This document shows, piece after piece, positions 35,860 to 47,937 of a stretch of DNA of 64,000 nucleotides (position 1 is its first letter; the number at the start of each line of letters is the position of its first letter). The DNA comes from Mortierella sp. BCC40632 (lineage: Eukaryota; Mortierellomycota; Mortierellomycetes; Mortierellales; Mortierellaceae). Position numbers and translations under genes: made by a program. The DNA lies in the NCBI GenBank assembly GCA_011634665.1, contig WAEK01000021.1, forward strand, positions 546,501-610,500, written 5' to 3'. The notes beneath the pieces are model-generated. The model had not been told where the DNA came from. It searched no databases and saw nothing but the letters and a program-made list of their open reading frames with translations.

Positions 35860-37820
35860 TTACTTCTTCTCCTTCTTCTCCTTCTTGTCCTTCTTCTCCT
35901 TCTTCTCCTTCTTCTCCTTCTTGTCTTCCTTCTTCTCCTCCTTCTTTTCGCTCTTCTCCTCCTTCTTGCTCTTCTTGGATGGCGTGGCAGAGCTATCGGC
36001 CTTTCTCTTCTTTCCGGCAACAGGAGCAACCTCCTCATCTCCAGCAGCATCCTTGAGCTCGTCCAAGACCTTCTTCATTGTGTCGGCATTCTTGGAGGGG
36101 GTAGCGCCAGTCTCATAAAAATCCAAGCGCTCCTCAACCTGAGCCTTCATCGCCTCTCCAAACTTGGTGGTGGGCTGTTCCGAGAAGCAGTCGATTCTAG
36201 AGGCGATCGTGCACTTGTTGGCGACAAAACGAGAGATACGACCCTTGTTCTTTGCGCCGGCACGTCCAATGAATGATGAGTGGTAGATCAATCCGTACTT
36301 GGGAGTGTTGCCCTTGGTCTTCAAAGCACGGAAAAGCGCCTTCTCAGCACCCAAGATCTGGACGGTCGAGGCAGGATATTTGGAGAGGTTGGTCAAAGAA
36401 CCGGCGTGAGAGATCAAACGAGCACCGACCATCTCACCAATGAGGGCCGACAAGTTGGGAGCAACGTTGTTCATCTTGGAGATCAAGTACTCGTGCAACT
36501 TCTTGCGGTAGTCAGCAAGGTCGATCACGCGCTTGGCAAAGTTCTCAATGTTGATCAAGTCGATCTCAGAAATGTCGGTACCCATCGAGGCGCGGGCAGC
36601 GTCAATGATCTGCTGGGCCTGCGAGGCGTCGCCAGTGATCTCCTCGAGAGCCTCCAACTTGGACTCGGACAAGTCAGACTTGTTCTGGATCAACTGAGCA
36701 AGCTTGGCAAACTTGTAGTTGTCGTTCACAATCTTGACGAGCTCGGGGAAGTGCCACGAGTACCACTCCCTAGATGAATAAGATAATCCGATCCACGAAA
36801 GCGTTGTTAATAGGCGATTTCACCTCAATGGCTTTTTTCTTCTTCTTCTTCCCAGTCGATCAACAACAAAAAGTATCTTAGTACCTGACGCGCATGGCAA
36901 AGGTGTTAATGTCCTTGTCCATCTGATCCAAGAGGGCAATGGCCTGGATGATCATGTTGTCGGAACGGTGAACGTTGAACTTAACCTTGCCACGAGAGTA
37001 GCTGTGGCCAAGACCGAGCTGAGCACGCTCAAGATCACCCTCCTTCAACTGCTTCAAGAGCTTGTCAGCATAGAGACGAACACCACGGACAAGATCCAAA
37101 ACGATCTCGCTGGCATCGCACTCGTAACCGAGTCCCTCCTTGATGGATCCAGCCAACGACTTCTCAGAGACACCGAGGACAACCTTGGACTTTTTGCCAG
37201 CCTTGGGCATGTTCATCTCCAAGAAGGCCTTCAAGTGGTCGTTCATGATGCCTGGGAGAACAAATAAAAGGAGGAAGAAGAAAAAAGACGGTCCAAGGTA
37301 GAGGAGTGAAATAGTCCAATGTGGGTCGATAATGATATTGGTGCGAGTTGTCGGGTGTGAAGATTGTGGTGACAACAACAACAAAAGGACAGAGTAAAAA
37401 GAGAGGATAGGGAGGGGGGGATGGCATTGGAGAACGTCAAGAAAGAGAGACAGTGGATAGAGAATTAGCACACGTCCATGAAGAACTTGATAGACAGAGA
37501 AGAAAAGCCAATAGGAAAAGAGTCAAGACATTACCCTCAGAAACGTCGTTCATGTTCTCCAAAGCGTGGGCAGCGCTCTTGAAGGGAGCAAAAGACTTGA
37601 GCTTGATCATCTTGTTGAGCTTGGAGAGATCATTGGTGGCGGCAGCAACATCAGCCAACTTGGAACCAATCTCCTCGGACTCCAGACGCTCAAAGAGGGC
37701 ATAGCCAGACGAGCTCTCGAACAAAAAGTAGTTGACCTAGGGAAGGTAAAGGAAATGAGGATCGAAATGACTACCTGTATTAGTCCATTGGATTCGTCTC
37801 TGTGGGGCCTTGGTCGACAT
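35860..37820 (-). CDS. NOP56: NOP56, box C/D snoRNP core protein
   Basis: Core protein of box C/D snoRNPs guiding 2'-O-methylation of rRNA in the nucleolus. Exons complement(37809..37820), (37535..37736), (36885..37251), (35860..36769); 496 aa, close to yeast Nop56 (504). Landmarks: [15 protein letters not shown] (NOP5NT start), [52 protein letters not shown] across a splice, the Nop-domain motifs [40 protein letters not shown] and [20 protein letters not shown], and the Lys/Glu KKEKKEKK tail typical of Nop56, not Nop58. The first intron is unusual: joining ATG TCG ACC AAG to GTC AAC TAC gives a normal N-terminus (MSTKVNYFLFE) but needs a GC donor (AAG|GCCCCA); the nearby GT donor (ACAG|GTAGTC) is out of frame. 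Identity certain; first 4 residues tentative. Confidence 0.93.
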
Positions 37821-38392
37821 GGTGTATTTTTTTTTCCCTGAATGTAAGAGGAGCGAGTGGGTATGAAGGAGGCGAAGGGGGACAGAGCCATGAAAATCGA
37901 GTTGTAACACAGGCGTTCTGAAGGTGAAGGTGGGTGTTGTTGACGCCGGGTAAAGACAAAAAGGATGTCGTTCACTGCTGGTTGATCAAGACTACCCTTT
38001 GGTAGCAATCAAACAGACATAGTTTACTTGATCAGCCGCGACGTGTGGCAAGAAATAATAATAATAATATTTATAATAGAGAAAGCGGCGGATGGCGTTG
38101 ACCATGGCGAACAATGGGATGCCAAAGATGGTGATGTAGTCTCGAACGGCCTTCCAGGGGCTAGCGAACCCTTACCATCTCTGTAGGCGGTATGGATGCG
38201 AGGGATGGGGATGAAGGTTGAAGAGAGGAGAAAAGATTGGAGGACAGTTTCTCTTCTTGGAGGTCGACAAGGGAGGCTCGTTTTTTTTTTTTTTTTTTTT
38301 TTATTGTGACTGGGTCAATTTGTTTTCGTTTACACCCAAAAAGAGAGCATTAAATACTCTCGACTCCGTCTTGGATTTAATGGGCCCGCAGA
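37821..38392. other. NOP56 upstream region
   Basis: 5' flank of NOP56 and 3' flank of the secreted-protein gene. Holds AT-rich (ATA)n near 38057-38075 and a poly-T tract at 38281-38302; no gene seen. Confidence 0.55.
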
Positions 38393-39103
38393 TCAAGAAA
38401 AGAATAGAACAGACGACAGGAGAGCCCCCAGGGCCCATGCCAGCAGACCCATACCTTCCTTTCCACCAGCTGCCTCGCTCTCACAGTCAGGCTTTCGACA
38501 CAGACTCTCGCACCAGCATGCACTGCATCGGTCCGTATCTGCAGACACTTCATCAAAAAGACTACTCCATGGACTATAAGCTGCTGCCACAGCATCGCCA
38601 ACACTTGTCCTTGGTCTCGACTCTATTCCTGCTCCTCCCACGATACCTGATGAGCTCAGTCCTTGTCCTGCATAGCCGCCATTCTCCAGAGGGTAGCCAT
38701 TCCCATTGGCAACCCCAGCACCATAGCCTGGGAACCTCCCATTCCCGTTGTACCCGTTGATTCCACCATTGTATGCACGCCAGGGCCACGATCCTGAACC
38801 CCAAGGATCGCTCTTACCGACCTCATAGACTCGGCACCACTCTCTACAGTTATCAAAACACGATGGGTTCCGCCAACTCAGGGACCCCATGTCGCCAAGA
38901 TCTGGAAACCCTGAGCCATATAGTCCAGGATTGGGTTCTCGCTTCTGGTAGCCCGCTGGTGTTGTAGGCAGTGTTCCATTTCCAGCAGCAAAGGAAGGTG
39001 GGATGTTGGCGTCAGCAGGGTTGAAGGAAGAAGCCAGTCGAGCAAAGGGTACTACTACCCAAAATAGATAGTAGGCGATGCTGGTAAAGGAAATGCGTGG
39101 CAT
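38393..39103 (-). CDS. Secreted Gly/Asn-rich, Cys-rich protein with GPI-anchor-like tail
   Basis: Single exon, 236 aa, no recognised family. The start at 39103 (MPRISF) begins a clean signal peptide, YYLFWVVVPFARLASS, cleaved near ASS|FN; an upstream in-frame Met at 39190 would bury it. Then comes an extracellular region with two Cys clusters: CFDNCREWC (about residue 85) and CSACWCESLCRKPDC (about 200). Between them is a Gly/Asn/Tyr-rich segment (NGGINGYNGNGRFPGYG, NGGYAGQG). The C-terminus, after AAGGKEGMG, is a hydrophobic LLAWALGALLSSVLFFS, the layout of a GPI-attachment signal. A wall or plasma-membrane surface protein is the best guess. The even total of eight or more Cys suggests disulfides. 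Function unknown. Confidence 0.75.
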   Translation of the reverse strand: MPRISFTSIAYYLFWVVVPFARLASSFNPADANIPPSFAAGNGTLPTTPAGYQKREPNPGLYGSGFPDLGDMGSLSWRNPSCFDNCREWCRVYEVGKSDPWGSGSWPWRAYNGGINGYNGNGRFPGYGAGVANGNGYPLENGGYAGQGLSSSGIVGGAGIESRPRTSVGDAVAAAYSPWSSLFDEVSADTDRCSACWCESLCRKPDCESEAAGGKEGMGLLAWALGALLSSVLFFS

Positions 39104-39335
39104 TTCTTGGAAATGCTTTGTATTATGGTAGATCAAAAGTCTCAAGGAAAGAGGAAAATGAGAATATGAGTTGGACTCGAGGAAGAGCAAGAAAAAGAAA
39201 GTTGAAATAGTGGCAGGTCAAGTCTCTTGCCTATTAGAACTCATAGCTAACAGATTATCTTTTAAGATGATAGAGTAGCTTTAGACATACGCCCCAAAGG
39301 TCTATAGCATTGATAGGTAGAAATCAATGATCCTC

Positions 39336-39891
39336 TCATTTCCTCCGCTTTGCCTCCCTGGAATCTTCATCATCTCGATCGTCATAGACGGCCTTGGGCT
39401 GATTTTTCTTGTAAGCCGGCGTAATCCATTGCGGGTCTTTCTCGACGATATCAGCATACTTTAGAAGAGCCTCTCGGGGGTCTTCCAGGCGCATGGTATC
39501 CTTGACAACATCCGTCAACACATGCTGCGTCAAGCTTGATCCGACCTTGCCACCTCTTCCTGGTCCTCTGAGCGGAAGATCTGGTCGGCGAGATGCTACT
39601 GGATCAACTCGCATCTTTTCTTGAGTTCGTTTGTTGCTCTTGATCTTTTCCTCCTTGAACATCGGAAGAGCATGGGGTGTTATAATAGGTCGATCGATCT
39701 CATAGTCATCAATTGCTCGCTTCTTGGGTGCTTTAGATGCACACAGCTTGGCGCCTTTGTTGGAAACCTCGGGATCATAGTAGACTCGAGCTGTTCCATC
39801 TGAATTTCCTGCGATGATCTACAAGAAATAAAAAGGAAGGGGGGGAAAAAAAAAAGGATGGGTCAGTTCCTAGTCGAATGTAGAAACTCTG

Positions 39892-39927
<36 letters not shown>

Positions 39928-41882
39928 AAAAAAAAAAAAAATAATTGAATATTCGTACCTGATTCAACTTGTCGTGCCAAAGTACCCGGACAACACTACT
40001 CTGTGACACGCTCATTGTTCGCACGACTTCAAGGTTCTCGCTGTTGAACATCATAATCTTTCCATAGCCTTCTGATTTCCTGACACCGGTGCCTGTAAGA
40101 ATAAGGCGCTCGTCAGGAGAGAAAATGACGTTCGTCTCTGAGTTTAAGGATGGGATATCTTCGACAATGGACAAAGGATGCTTCAGATTCCTAGTGTCCC
40201 AGACTAGCAAGAATTAACAAGTAAGTCCTTGGTTAGTGACAGCTCTTGAGATTGGCAGAATTAAAAGAGCAATCAAGCAACGAGAGAAGAAAAAAAACTT
40301 ACTCTTTACTGTATCATCGCCGCCCCTTGTAACCATCTTTCTGCTATCCCTGGAGAATACGATCGACGATGTCTCTGTGCCTTTGACATGAGCATTCTCA
40401 ACCGTCTATATCGAAGGGGTATGGCTGGAGTTAGCACGACTGACAGCAGGTGTTAAACTGAGAAAGAGGAACGCTTTACCATGATCGACAACTTACATGA
40501 GTGGGTCGAAGAAAAGGTCCCGAACTTGAGTACAGAGACAACGTTCCATCCGTGGCCGCTATGGTAAAGTAGGGGATAGGATATTAGACGGCTGCTGAAT
40601 GCATCAAGAGATGTAAAAGTCTTTCGTAGTCGATTAGCTCATACCTCCAGCAATAAGCTTTCCATCTGAGCTATAAACAACTGAGCTGACAGAGGTTCTT
40701 CCTCCCCTTTCCTTGGTCTTGTATGCAATAACTTCGGCCTGCTTCCGGATATTCTCAACATCCCATAGACGGATCGTGCCATCATTAGACGATGTCACAA
40801 ATCGATCTTTGATAAAGGGATGCCATGCTCCAGCAGTCAAAGCTGCGACGTGTCCTGAGGTCAACCGCAGATCACGGATATAGGGATCACCCTTTTGATA
40901 TTCTGCAATTTCGACTCCATTTCGGTCATAAAGCCGTGCCTTTAACTCTCCAGATATGATCAAGACCTTGTCGCCAGAATTGGAATATTTGAGGTCGTGG
41001 ATCTGATGTGCGCCTGCTGGCTCCATGGTACGAAAAGGTCGGAATCGTGTATCCATTCCAGCAAAGTCCCAGAAACATAGATTGAAATCATAACCTCCTG
41101 TAACAAGTCTAGCACCGGCAGGATCCAGCGCCATTGCAGAAATGGTCTAGGTACCCCCACCCCCCCAAAAAAAAGTAGTCGTAGAAGTGTTAGCAACCTT
41201 TGTTGCTTTTCAGTCTTTGGTCAATAATGCGACATGATGCATGGGCAAGTACCTTGCTGTGTTCATGCAACGAGATCTCATGTGTGATAGGAAGAACTAG
41301 AGAAGATGGAAGGAGGTCGTTCGAGTCGTCGCCATCGTCATCGCTATCACTGTTATCGGAGCTCTTTGACTCTGATCCAGAGACCTTTTTTGAACTTGTC
41401 GCTGCCGATCCTGAGTCTGACCCTACCGGGCCACTAGTCTAGAGTCACAATCATGAAAGGATGTTTCCGCTTAGTAACATTCACAAGACAGAGAAGAGTG
41501 TTCCATCCAACTGAATCTGTTTTAGGTTGCGAAGTGTCTACCTTTGAGTCGTCCAAGCTAGGGAGGCTCTTTTCATCTCGAGTCGGTTTCGCTGGCTCGT
41601 CCCGTGCTGCTCTCGAGTATTTGGACCCTGTCGATTCCTTCTTTTTGCCGAATGAAGTGGGAAGGAATGCTCTGAGTGGATCGTCGTCTTGGTGGTCCTT
41701 TGAGATCTTTTTTGGCTCTGGCTTTGACTTGGTAGTGCTTTTGCCAAAGGAGGTAGGAAAGTATTTGGCAAAATCACTGTCCTACATAAAGAAGACTGGT
41801 GAGTGAGGAATGAGGCCAAGGTATCTGTGCAAGCCATTGAGAGAGCCAGGTTCGTATGGAAAACGGAGCGACTTACATCCAT
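39336..41882 (-). CDS. WD40-repeat protein WDR70 homologue (eight exons)
   Basis: WDR70 is a nuclear WD40 protein linked in animals and fission yeast to H2B ubiquitination at DNA breaks. Exons complement(41877..41882), (41542..41781), (41253..41438), (40645..41146), (40497..40558), (40303..40405), (39959..40203), (39336..39818); 608 aa. The first exon encodes only Met-Asp. A disordered acidic/Ser-rich N-terminus (two FxPTSFGK motifs) precedes the propeller: LDPAGARLVTGGYDFNLCFW, DFAGMD, FVTSSNDGTIRLWDVEN, RGGDDTVKIWDTRNLKHPL over a splice, and FSPDERLILTGTGVRKSEGY. The WDR70-specific C-terminus follows: DGTARVYYDPEVSNKGAKLC, IITPHALPMF, LRGPGRGGKVG, DPQWITPAYKKNQPK. Divergent from the Not4 gene with 203 bp between start codons. 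Confidence 0.92.
39893..39941. repeat. T34-G-A14 homopolymer inverted repeat inside a WDR70 intron
   Basis: A run of 34 T is followed by one G and 14 A within intron 39819..39958, so the transcript could fold back on itself. Homopolymer lengths may be assembly-limited. Confidence 0.85.
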
Positions 41883-42085
41883 GGTTGAGGAAGGAAATGG
41901 ACAAGGAGAAGGAGAGAGAGTGAGAGAGTGAGAGAGAGTGACGTCAATTCATTATGTTTTTTAAAAAGGCACTTTTTCAGATTACTCCGGCCTTACCATC
42001 TTACATTCATTTCTCAGAGCCACCCTCCTGACCAACCAACCAACCAACCACCATCACCATCACCATCATCATCACACCCACTGCC
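41883..42085. promoter_or_regulatory. Shared 203-bp divergent promoter of WDR70 and Not4
   Basis: Compact space between the two start codons. It holds a GA run next to WDR70 (41908-41940) and, on the Not4 side, (ACCA)n and (CATCAC)n repeats forming the Not4 leader. No TATA box seen. Confidence 0.5.
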
Positions 42086-45000
42086 ATGTTGTCCGATGAG
42101 GAAGATCTCGACTGCCCCCTCTGCATGGAGGAGTTCGACATTACGGAGAGAATTTTTCGCCCCTGTCCCTGTGGGTACCAGGTAATCGAGAGGAAGGGGT
42201 TCATTCTCTCAGCCGATTGCTCTTGGGTGACTTGTTCTGAGCCTTTTCCTTTTTTTTCTGCCAGGCACTCGCTAACATGTTGGTTGCCCTGACTGTATCA
42301 ATGTGGATGTAGATCTGTCGGTTTTGCTGGCATCATATCAAAGAGGATCTTAATGGCAGGTGCCCTGCATGTCGCAGGGTCTACACTGAGGAGACCATTG
42401 AGTTTACACCCATTTCCGCCGATGAGTAAGATTGCTGTTCGGGAAGGAAGAAAGTGGGAGAACGCATTCTCTGATCATCTTCTGTGTACCCTGCACAGCC
42501 ATTCGTTCATGGAAGATTGTGGAGAAAATTGTTAGCTCACCATGAGTCCATCTCTTTTTGTTGCAAATCTAGGTTGGCCATGATTAAGCATGAAAAGAAG
42601 GCAAAGGAAAGAGAAAAGAAAGAGATGGAGGCCCAGAGCCGGAAACATCTGTCGAATATGCGGGTTGTTCAAAAGAGTCTGGTCTATGTGATCGGCTTGC
42701 CCGCCAAACTTGCCAACGATGAGGTATTGTGCAAGCACACCTTGCTCATGACTCTGCCTATGCCTATGAAGTCTGTCTGCCGTCTATGTCACTCACACGA
42801 TACCATCTTTGGATCATCCCTTCCTTTTCCTTCCCCTGATTATTCATACCTTGACGTGAACTATGAGGGGATTAGCAAACACTACGACAACACGAGTACT
42901 TTGGTCAATATGGCAAGATCGCCAAAGTCGTCATCAACCGGAGGAATGCACCCTCAGGATCAGGATCCTCGCCAGCGCAGCCCAGCTATGGTGTCTACAT
43001 TACTTATGTGCGGAAGGAAGATGCTGCCCGAGCAATTGCCGCTATCGATGGAAGCACATGGGATGGGAAATCACTCAGGTAAGTCTACATCTCTTTAGAG
43101 ACTAGAGAATAGGAAGATGACCCCGATCGTTCATACTTCCACTGCTGAGTTGCTTCTTGCAATGTCGTGGAAGAGATGTTGGAGTGATCTGGATAGCGGT
43201 GTTGTTGATCGCTAACTAATAGGAGTGTTCTGGATGCTGACTGGAAGACAATCGGCGAAGGACCAGCAGCGGCTTTTCCCTGAGAACTGTGATTGGATAC
43301 TAACTGGAGAAACACCCTGTACCACACACCTCTGTCGCCACTATTTTAGAGCGTCCTATGGCACCACGAAATATTGCACATATTATTTGCGGGGTATGAA
43401 CTGCCAAAACCAAGGCTGCATGTATCTCCACGAGCCAGGAGAAGACGCTGACAGCTTCACCAAAGAGGACCTTGCCAACGGGTATGTTTAATGCTGCTAT
43501 CTTCATCATCAGTCGATGCCTTACAGCGGATTGCATTTCTTCCACATTAGAAGCTTGCTCCACTAACACTCATTGCCTTTGAAACACCTCTTTCTTCTTT
43601 TTCAAAAATCCAATAAAGGAAACACCAACAACAAGAACCTCTTTCGTATGACCCCTACAACAACAGGTCTTCAGGTCCAGGACGTCAACCTCCACCCATA
43701 CAAGGCTCACTCACTCCACGATCCAAGCCGGCAACTGTGTCATCCTATCAATCAACGGCAGCATCAATGTCTGATTGGCCAGCGCCCGGCGGTGAAAGAT
43801 CGAGCCATGAGGATAGGGATAGGGACAAGGATGAAGAAAGCTCAGCACTCCCAGCTACGGCTTCCTGGGCAAGGATTGGAAGCAACCCTTCAACACCTAC
43901 TCTTCTCAATTCGACCCCTGTCATTAGGAAGGCAGAAGGCCCTCCTTTGTTGCGCTCTAAGGGCTCCTCGACCCCTATCATTACTGGCGTAGTGGTGAAC
44001 AATGCCAAGCGGAAGGAGCAGAATTATACCAAGGATGAGCCTCTAATCGACTGTAAGTCTGCTTACCCTGTTTCTTTGGTACTCTGATAACATTCAAGAC
44101 TTTTTGAAAGCTAATCTCTTCCCCATTTTTATCTTTTAATACAGATGCCCCCACTCCAGCAGAGGCGCTTGCTCTGGAAGCAGCCGCCAAACAGCAAGCG
44201 CAGCAGGAACTGCGCCAGCAGCAAGAGCAGCAGCGGAAGCAACAACAGTTGCTATTGAAGCAGCAGCAAGAAGCCGAACAACAAGCAGAAATTTTGCGTC
44301 AAAAGATCAGGAAACAAAAACAACTCGAACAAGAACAAGAGCTGCTCGAGCTGCAACGGAAGAAGCAGCAGGAGGAGATGGAGCTCAAGATGCAAAAGCA
44401 AAGAGAGAAAGAGCAAGCAAGAAAAGAACAGCAGCGGCTGGAGCAGCTTCAGAAGGAGAAAGAAGCACAGGAGAAGGCGCTCCGAGAGAAGGAGCTCCGA
44501 GAGAAAGAACTTCGAGAGAAGGAGCTCCGAGAGAAGGAACTCCGAGAGAAGGAGCGCAAAGAGAAGGAACGCAAAGAGAAAGAACGCAGAGAGCGAGAAT
44601 TACAGGAGCAAAAGGAGCGAGAAGAAAAAGAGCGTGCCGAGCAAGAACGGTTAGCCAAGGAAAAGAAGGAAAAAGAAGAACAAGAAAGGCGAGAAAAGGA
44701 GGAACAAGAGAGACGAGAAAAGGAAGAACAGGAAAGGAAGGAGAAGGAAGAACAAGAAAGGAAAGAAAAGGAAGAAAAGGAAAGACTCGAAAGAGAACAG
44801 GAAGAAGCCAGGCAGAAGGAGGAGGAAGAGTTGAAGGCAAAGGCTGCCAAGGAAGAACAGGAGATCAAAGAACAACTAAGGGAACAGGCAGAGAAAGAGG
44901 CTCTGTTGGCTGCTCAGCGCCAAGCAGAAGCGCTTTATGCCAGCAAGCCTGTACTCTCGATGGGTTCATTCTCGTTCAACCCCGATGCAACTCTGGCAAC

Positions 45001-47937
45001 GCTTCCAATATCCCATGGAGGCAATGCAGGAACAACAGCAAGCGCAATGTCGGAAGCGCCTGGCTCCTTTGGTTTAGAAGCCTTTGCGGGGATGTCAGGC
45101 TTTGCCATTACACCAGGGCACTATACAGGCTCCTTCAACCCATTCTCAATGGAAGAGGAGTCGCCAGCTCGTCGCGGGTCTATGGCTCTTCCCCTCCGTA
45201 CTCCCCTTGATGATGCTGATTATGACCATTCTAATGCCCACAATCGTCCCCTTGGGCCTCCTATACCCGGTAAACCCCGACAGACTTCTCGATTTGGCTT
45301 CGCTATGGAGGGCCCGCGCGAGGAGAACTACTCTCAGGATTCTTTCGCAGATCCTACTCTTAATCTTCAGTCGATGCAAGAAGGCTTCAAAGCCTTGTTC
45401 CCCAATGTTAACGTAAGCTTTGGCTACACTGGCGAGTCTCCCAACCCTCATCAATCTCGTCCTCAGCATCCTTTCCCAGAAACCCGACCCCAACAACAAT
45501 ACCAAGCACCGTCATTAATGCGCCAACAGGAGACGACTCCTCCTGCTGGATTCTGGGGTGTTGACAACATGCAGGGAGCTCGCGCCTATCAGCGAAACGT
45601 GAACTATTTGAATGGAGAACCTATGCTATCGGCAACGAACCCACGCATGGCCGAGTACCACCAGTCACTCTCGATGCAACAACAGCAGAGAGTTGCTCCG
45701 CCAGGGCTTCCACGAGAGCCGATGATGGCATCTATGGCCAAATCGCCTCCACCAGGATTGGAGAGCTTTGCTCGCAATGACTTTGGAAATTGGTCTTCGC
45801 TTCAGCAACAACAGCAACATCAACATCAACAGCAACAGCATCAACAACAGCAACAGCTGCACCAACAACACCAACAGCAACACCAACAGCAGCATCAGCA
45901 TCAGCACCAACTCCAACACCAGCACCAATTCCAGCATCAGCATCCTCACCAATTCCAGCAACAGTTCCAGCAACAGCAACAGCACCAACACCAGCATCAG
46001 CTCCAGCAGCACCAGCAGCACCAGCATCAGCTCCAGCATCAGCAGCACCAACAGCACCAGCACCAGCATCAACAGCATCAACAACAGATGAGAATGGGCG
46101 GCTGGAACTATGCCGAGTCACAAGCCAATCTGCACAATTCAGTTCCTCGACCAAATCAGGAAAGCGCCCAAGACTTTTTCGGTGCCTTCTTGAAGGCTGC
46201 CGCAGCTTCGTCCGGTCAACCCGACATTGCTGTCAGTGCTCAAGGTACGTTAAAAGGCTGCTTGTGCGTCTCCATGGAGCCCAGCTCTTTGATAGGAATA
46301 CTAACATCTTTTATCTCTATGAAATGATAGGATCCCGAGGTGGAAATAACTTCCAGGATCCCGCCATCATGTCTATGCGGATGTCATCCTCTGGAGCAAC
46401 CCGGTCATCTCTTGTCGAGGCTTTGCACCAGCCCCTTACGAGAGGCTATGGTTCAATGAACATGCCGGGCTATGGTATGCTGAATCCGGATGGTAGCTCA
46501 GATCATGGATATCGTCTCAATAAGGATCTGACCTCGCCATTGCTGCAACAACTCAACATGGGATCAAAGCGTATGGATCACTACTCACCCATGAAGCCGG
46601 AGCCATACCCGATGGCCTTTGGTGCTGGCGAATCACCCTTGTTGATGAACAATGCGATTAACCCGGCAGCGCCAGCAGCCAGATCCGCCAAAGTCAAGTC
46701 AGATCTTTTGATGGGACTCAATGCTGGTATTCGACCCGAACGCTTCAGCTTGAAGGAACAGTCATCAGCTCCTGTACTTGATGAGAATGCTACAATGCAT
46801 TTGAACACATTGAATGGTATCAAAACCTCCTCAGCATCCGGACCGGGTGGGATGTATAACAACGCACCTTATCCAGGAGAGGCAGGAGGTTTTAACGGCG
46901 CTAATCAGATGCCAAGCCAGTATGAGAATCGAGATCTGCATGGTGCACTAGGAGGTTTTGGAAATAACCATGGTGTCAATATGCCAATGTCTGGAGCCTT
47001 GCCTTCGGGGTCTGTCGCTGTCTCCGGTCCGCCTCCCGGCCTCGGTATGCCTCCATACAACGGACCAAGAGACAACATGAACAAACCAAGCAACAGCAAT
47101 GATAGCAATGACGGAAACCAGAGTGTCAATAGTCCTCCAGAGAGCGGCTTGAACACTGGATATGGTCCACATGCCTCTGGTCATGGTCCAGAGAAAGCGG
47201 AACCGAACGTATCTTCTCCTTTTATTGAAGGGAGCGGAATGAATGTCGGCGGTGCTACCAATAACAGAGCCTTGGATATGACAAGTATGATGAATGCACT
47301 CGACTATCTAGGCGCACAACATCCATCACAATCGAGTGGTTCTGAAAACAACCTCAATCGAGGACCAAATCACTCTGGCATGATGATGGCGCCCGAGAAC
47401 TGGGCGTCCCTTTCGAACGGAAATCGAGTGATGAACAATAATGGATACCCTGTGTCCTCGACTGGACCAGGAGGTGGATTTGCCGCCCCAGTTTCACCTA
47501 GTGAATCCAAGCATCCGAATGGTGGTGATAGCAATGGTAGCATCATGAACGCTCACCATTCACAGTCGCACCACCCACATCCCATGATGGATCGGGGACC
47601 TAATTTCCTGAACCGGGTCCCATCCTCTGGGGTCTCGGGTACTTCCACGATCACAATGAACGGGATGATGCATGGTGGGGAACCTGGAAATGGACAGTCA
47701 ATGCCACAATTGATGGGTCATGGTCAAGCCATGTCCTCGAGTGGAGAAGGAGGATTCTCGCCTGCCTCTTCGGGTGGGACTCCAACCATGGCAGCGGGCG
47801 TTCTTTCGTCCACTGCCACGGCGAGAAGTGTTGAGGATCTGGAGATCCAGGTGATCAATGCCAAGAAAGAAACCCAGATGCTTGAGAACCAACTCAATGC
47901 AGTAATCAAACGTAATCGCCGCAAGCTTTATGCATAA
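42086..47937 (+). CDS. NOT4: Not4/CNOT4-type RING E3 ubiquitin ligase of the CCR4-NOT complex, enlarged
   Basis: Ubiquitin ligase associated with CCR4-NOT in mRNA turnover and translation quality control. Exons 42086..42181, 42313..42425, 42573..42723, 42876..43078, 43350..43481, 43619..44052, 44145..46244, 46331..47937; 1611 aa against ~590 in yeast. C4C4 RING at 10-55 (CPLC...CPCGYQ|ICRFCWHHI...CPACRRVY across a splice); linker helix MIKHEKKAKEREKKEMEAQ; RRM ~108-190 (LVYVIGLPAKLANDE, YFGQYGKIAKVVINRR, YGVYITYVRKEDAARAI); CCCH finger YCTYYLRGMNCQNQGCMYLH (~195-215). The C-terminal two-thirds is not conserved with yeast: a Glu/Lys/Arg coiled coil (~380-640), PPGL motifs, a Gln/His tract (~930-1025), Gly/Asn/Ser/Met-rich sequence and a short final coiled coil ending NRRKLYA. 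All splice phases agree. Confidence 0.94.
45804..46088 (+). repeat. CAG/CAT/CAC trinucleotide tract encoding poly-Gln/His
   Basis: About 95 codons almost entirely CAR or CAY within Not4 exon 7. Reading frames on both strands are open here because of the repeat; only the Gln/His frame belongs to the gene. Confidence 0.95.

Noticed and set aside
45665..46154. Leu/Val-rich and Ala/Gly/Val-rich minus-strand frames resembling membrane proteins
   Set aside because: Antisense shadows of the CAG/CAT repeat that encodes Gln/His in Not4.
45790..46330. Upstream extension of the last Not4 frame as Ser/Thr/Ala/Pro repeats
   Set aside because: Out-of-frame reading of the Gln/His tract; the splice from 46244 to 46331 keeps the phase of the real gene.
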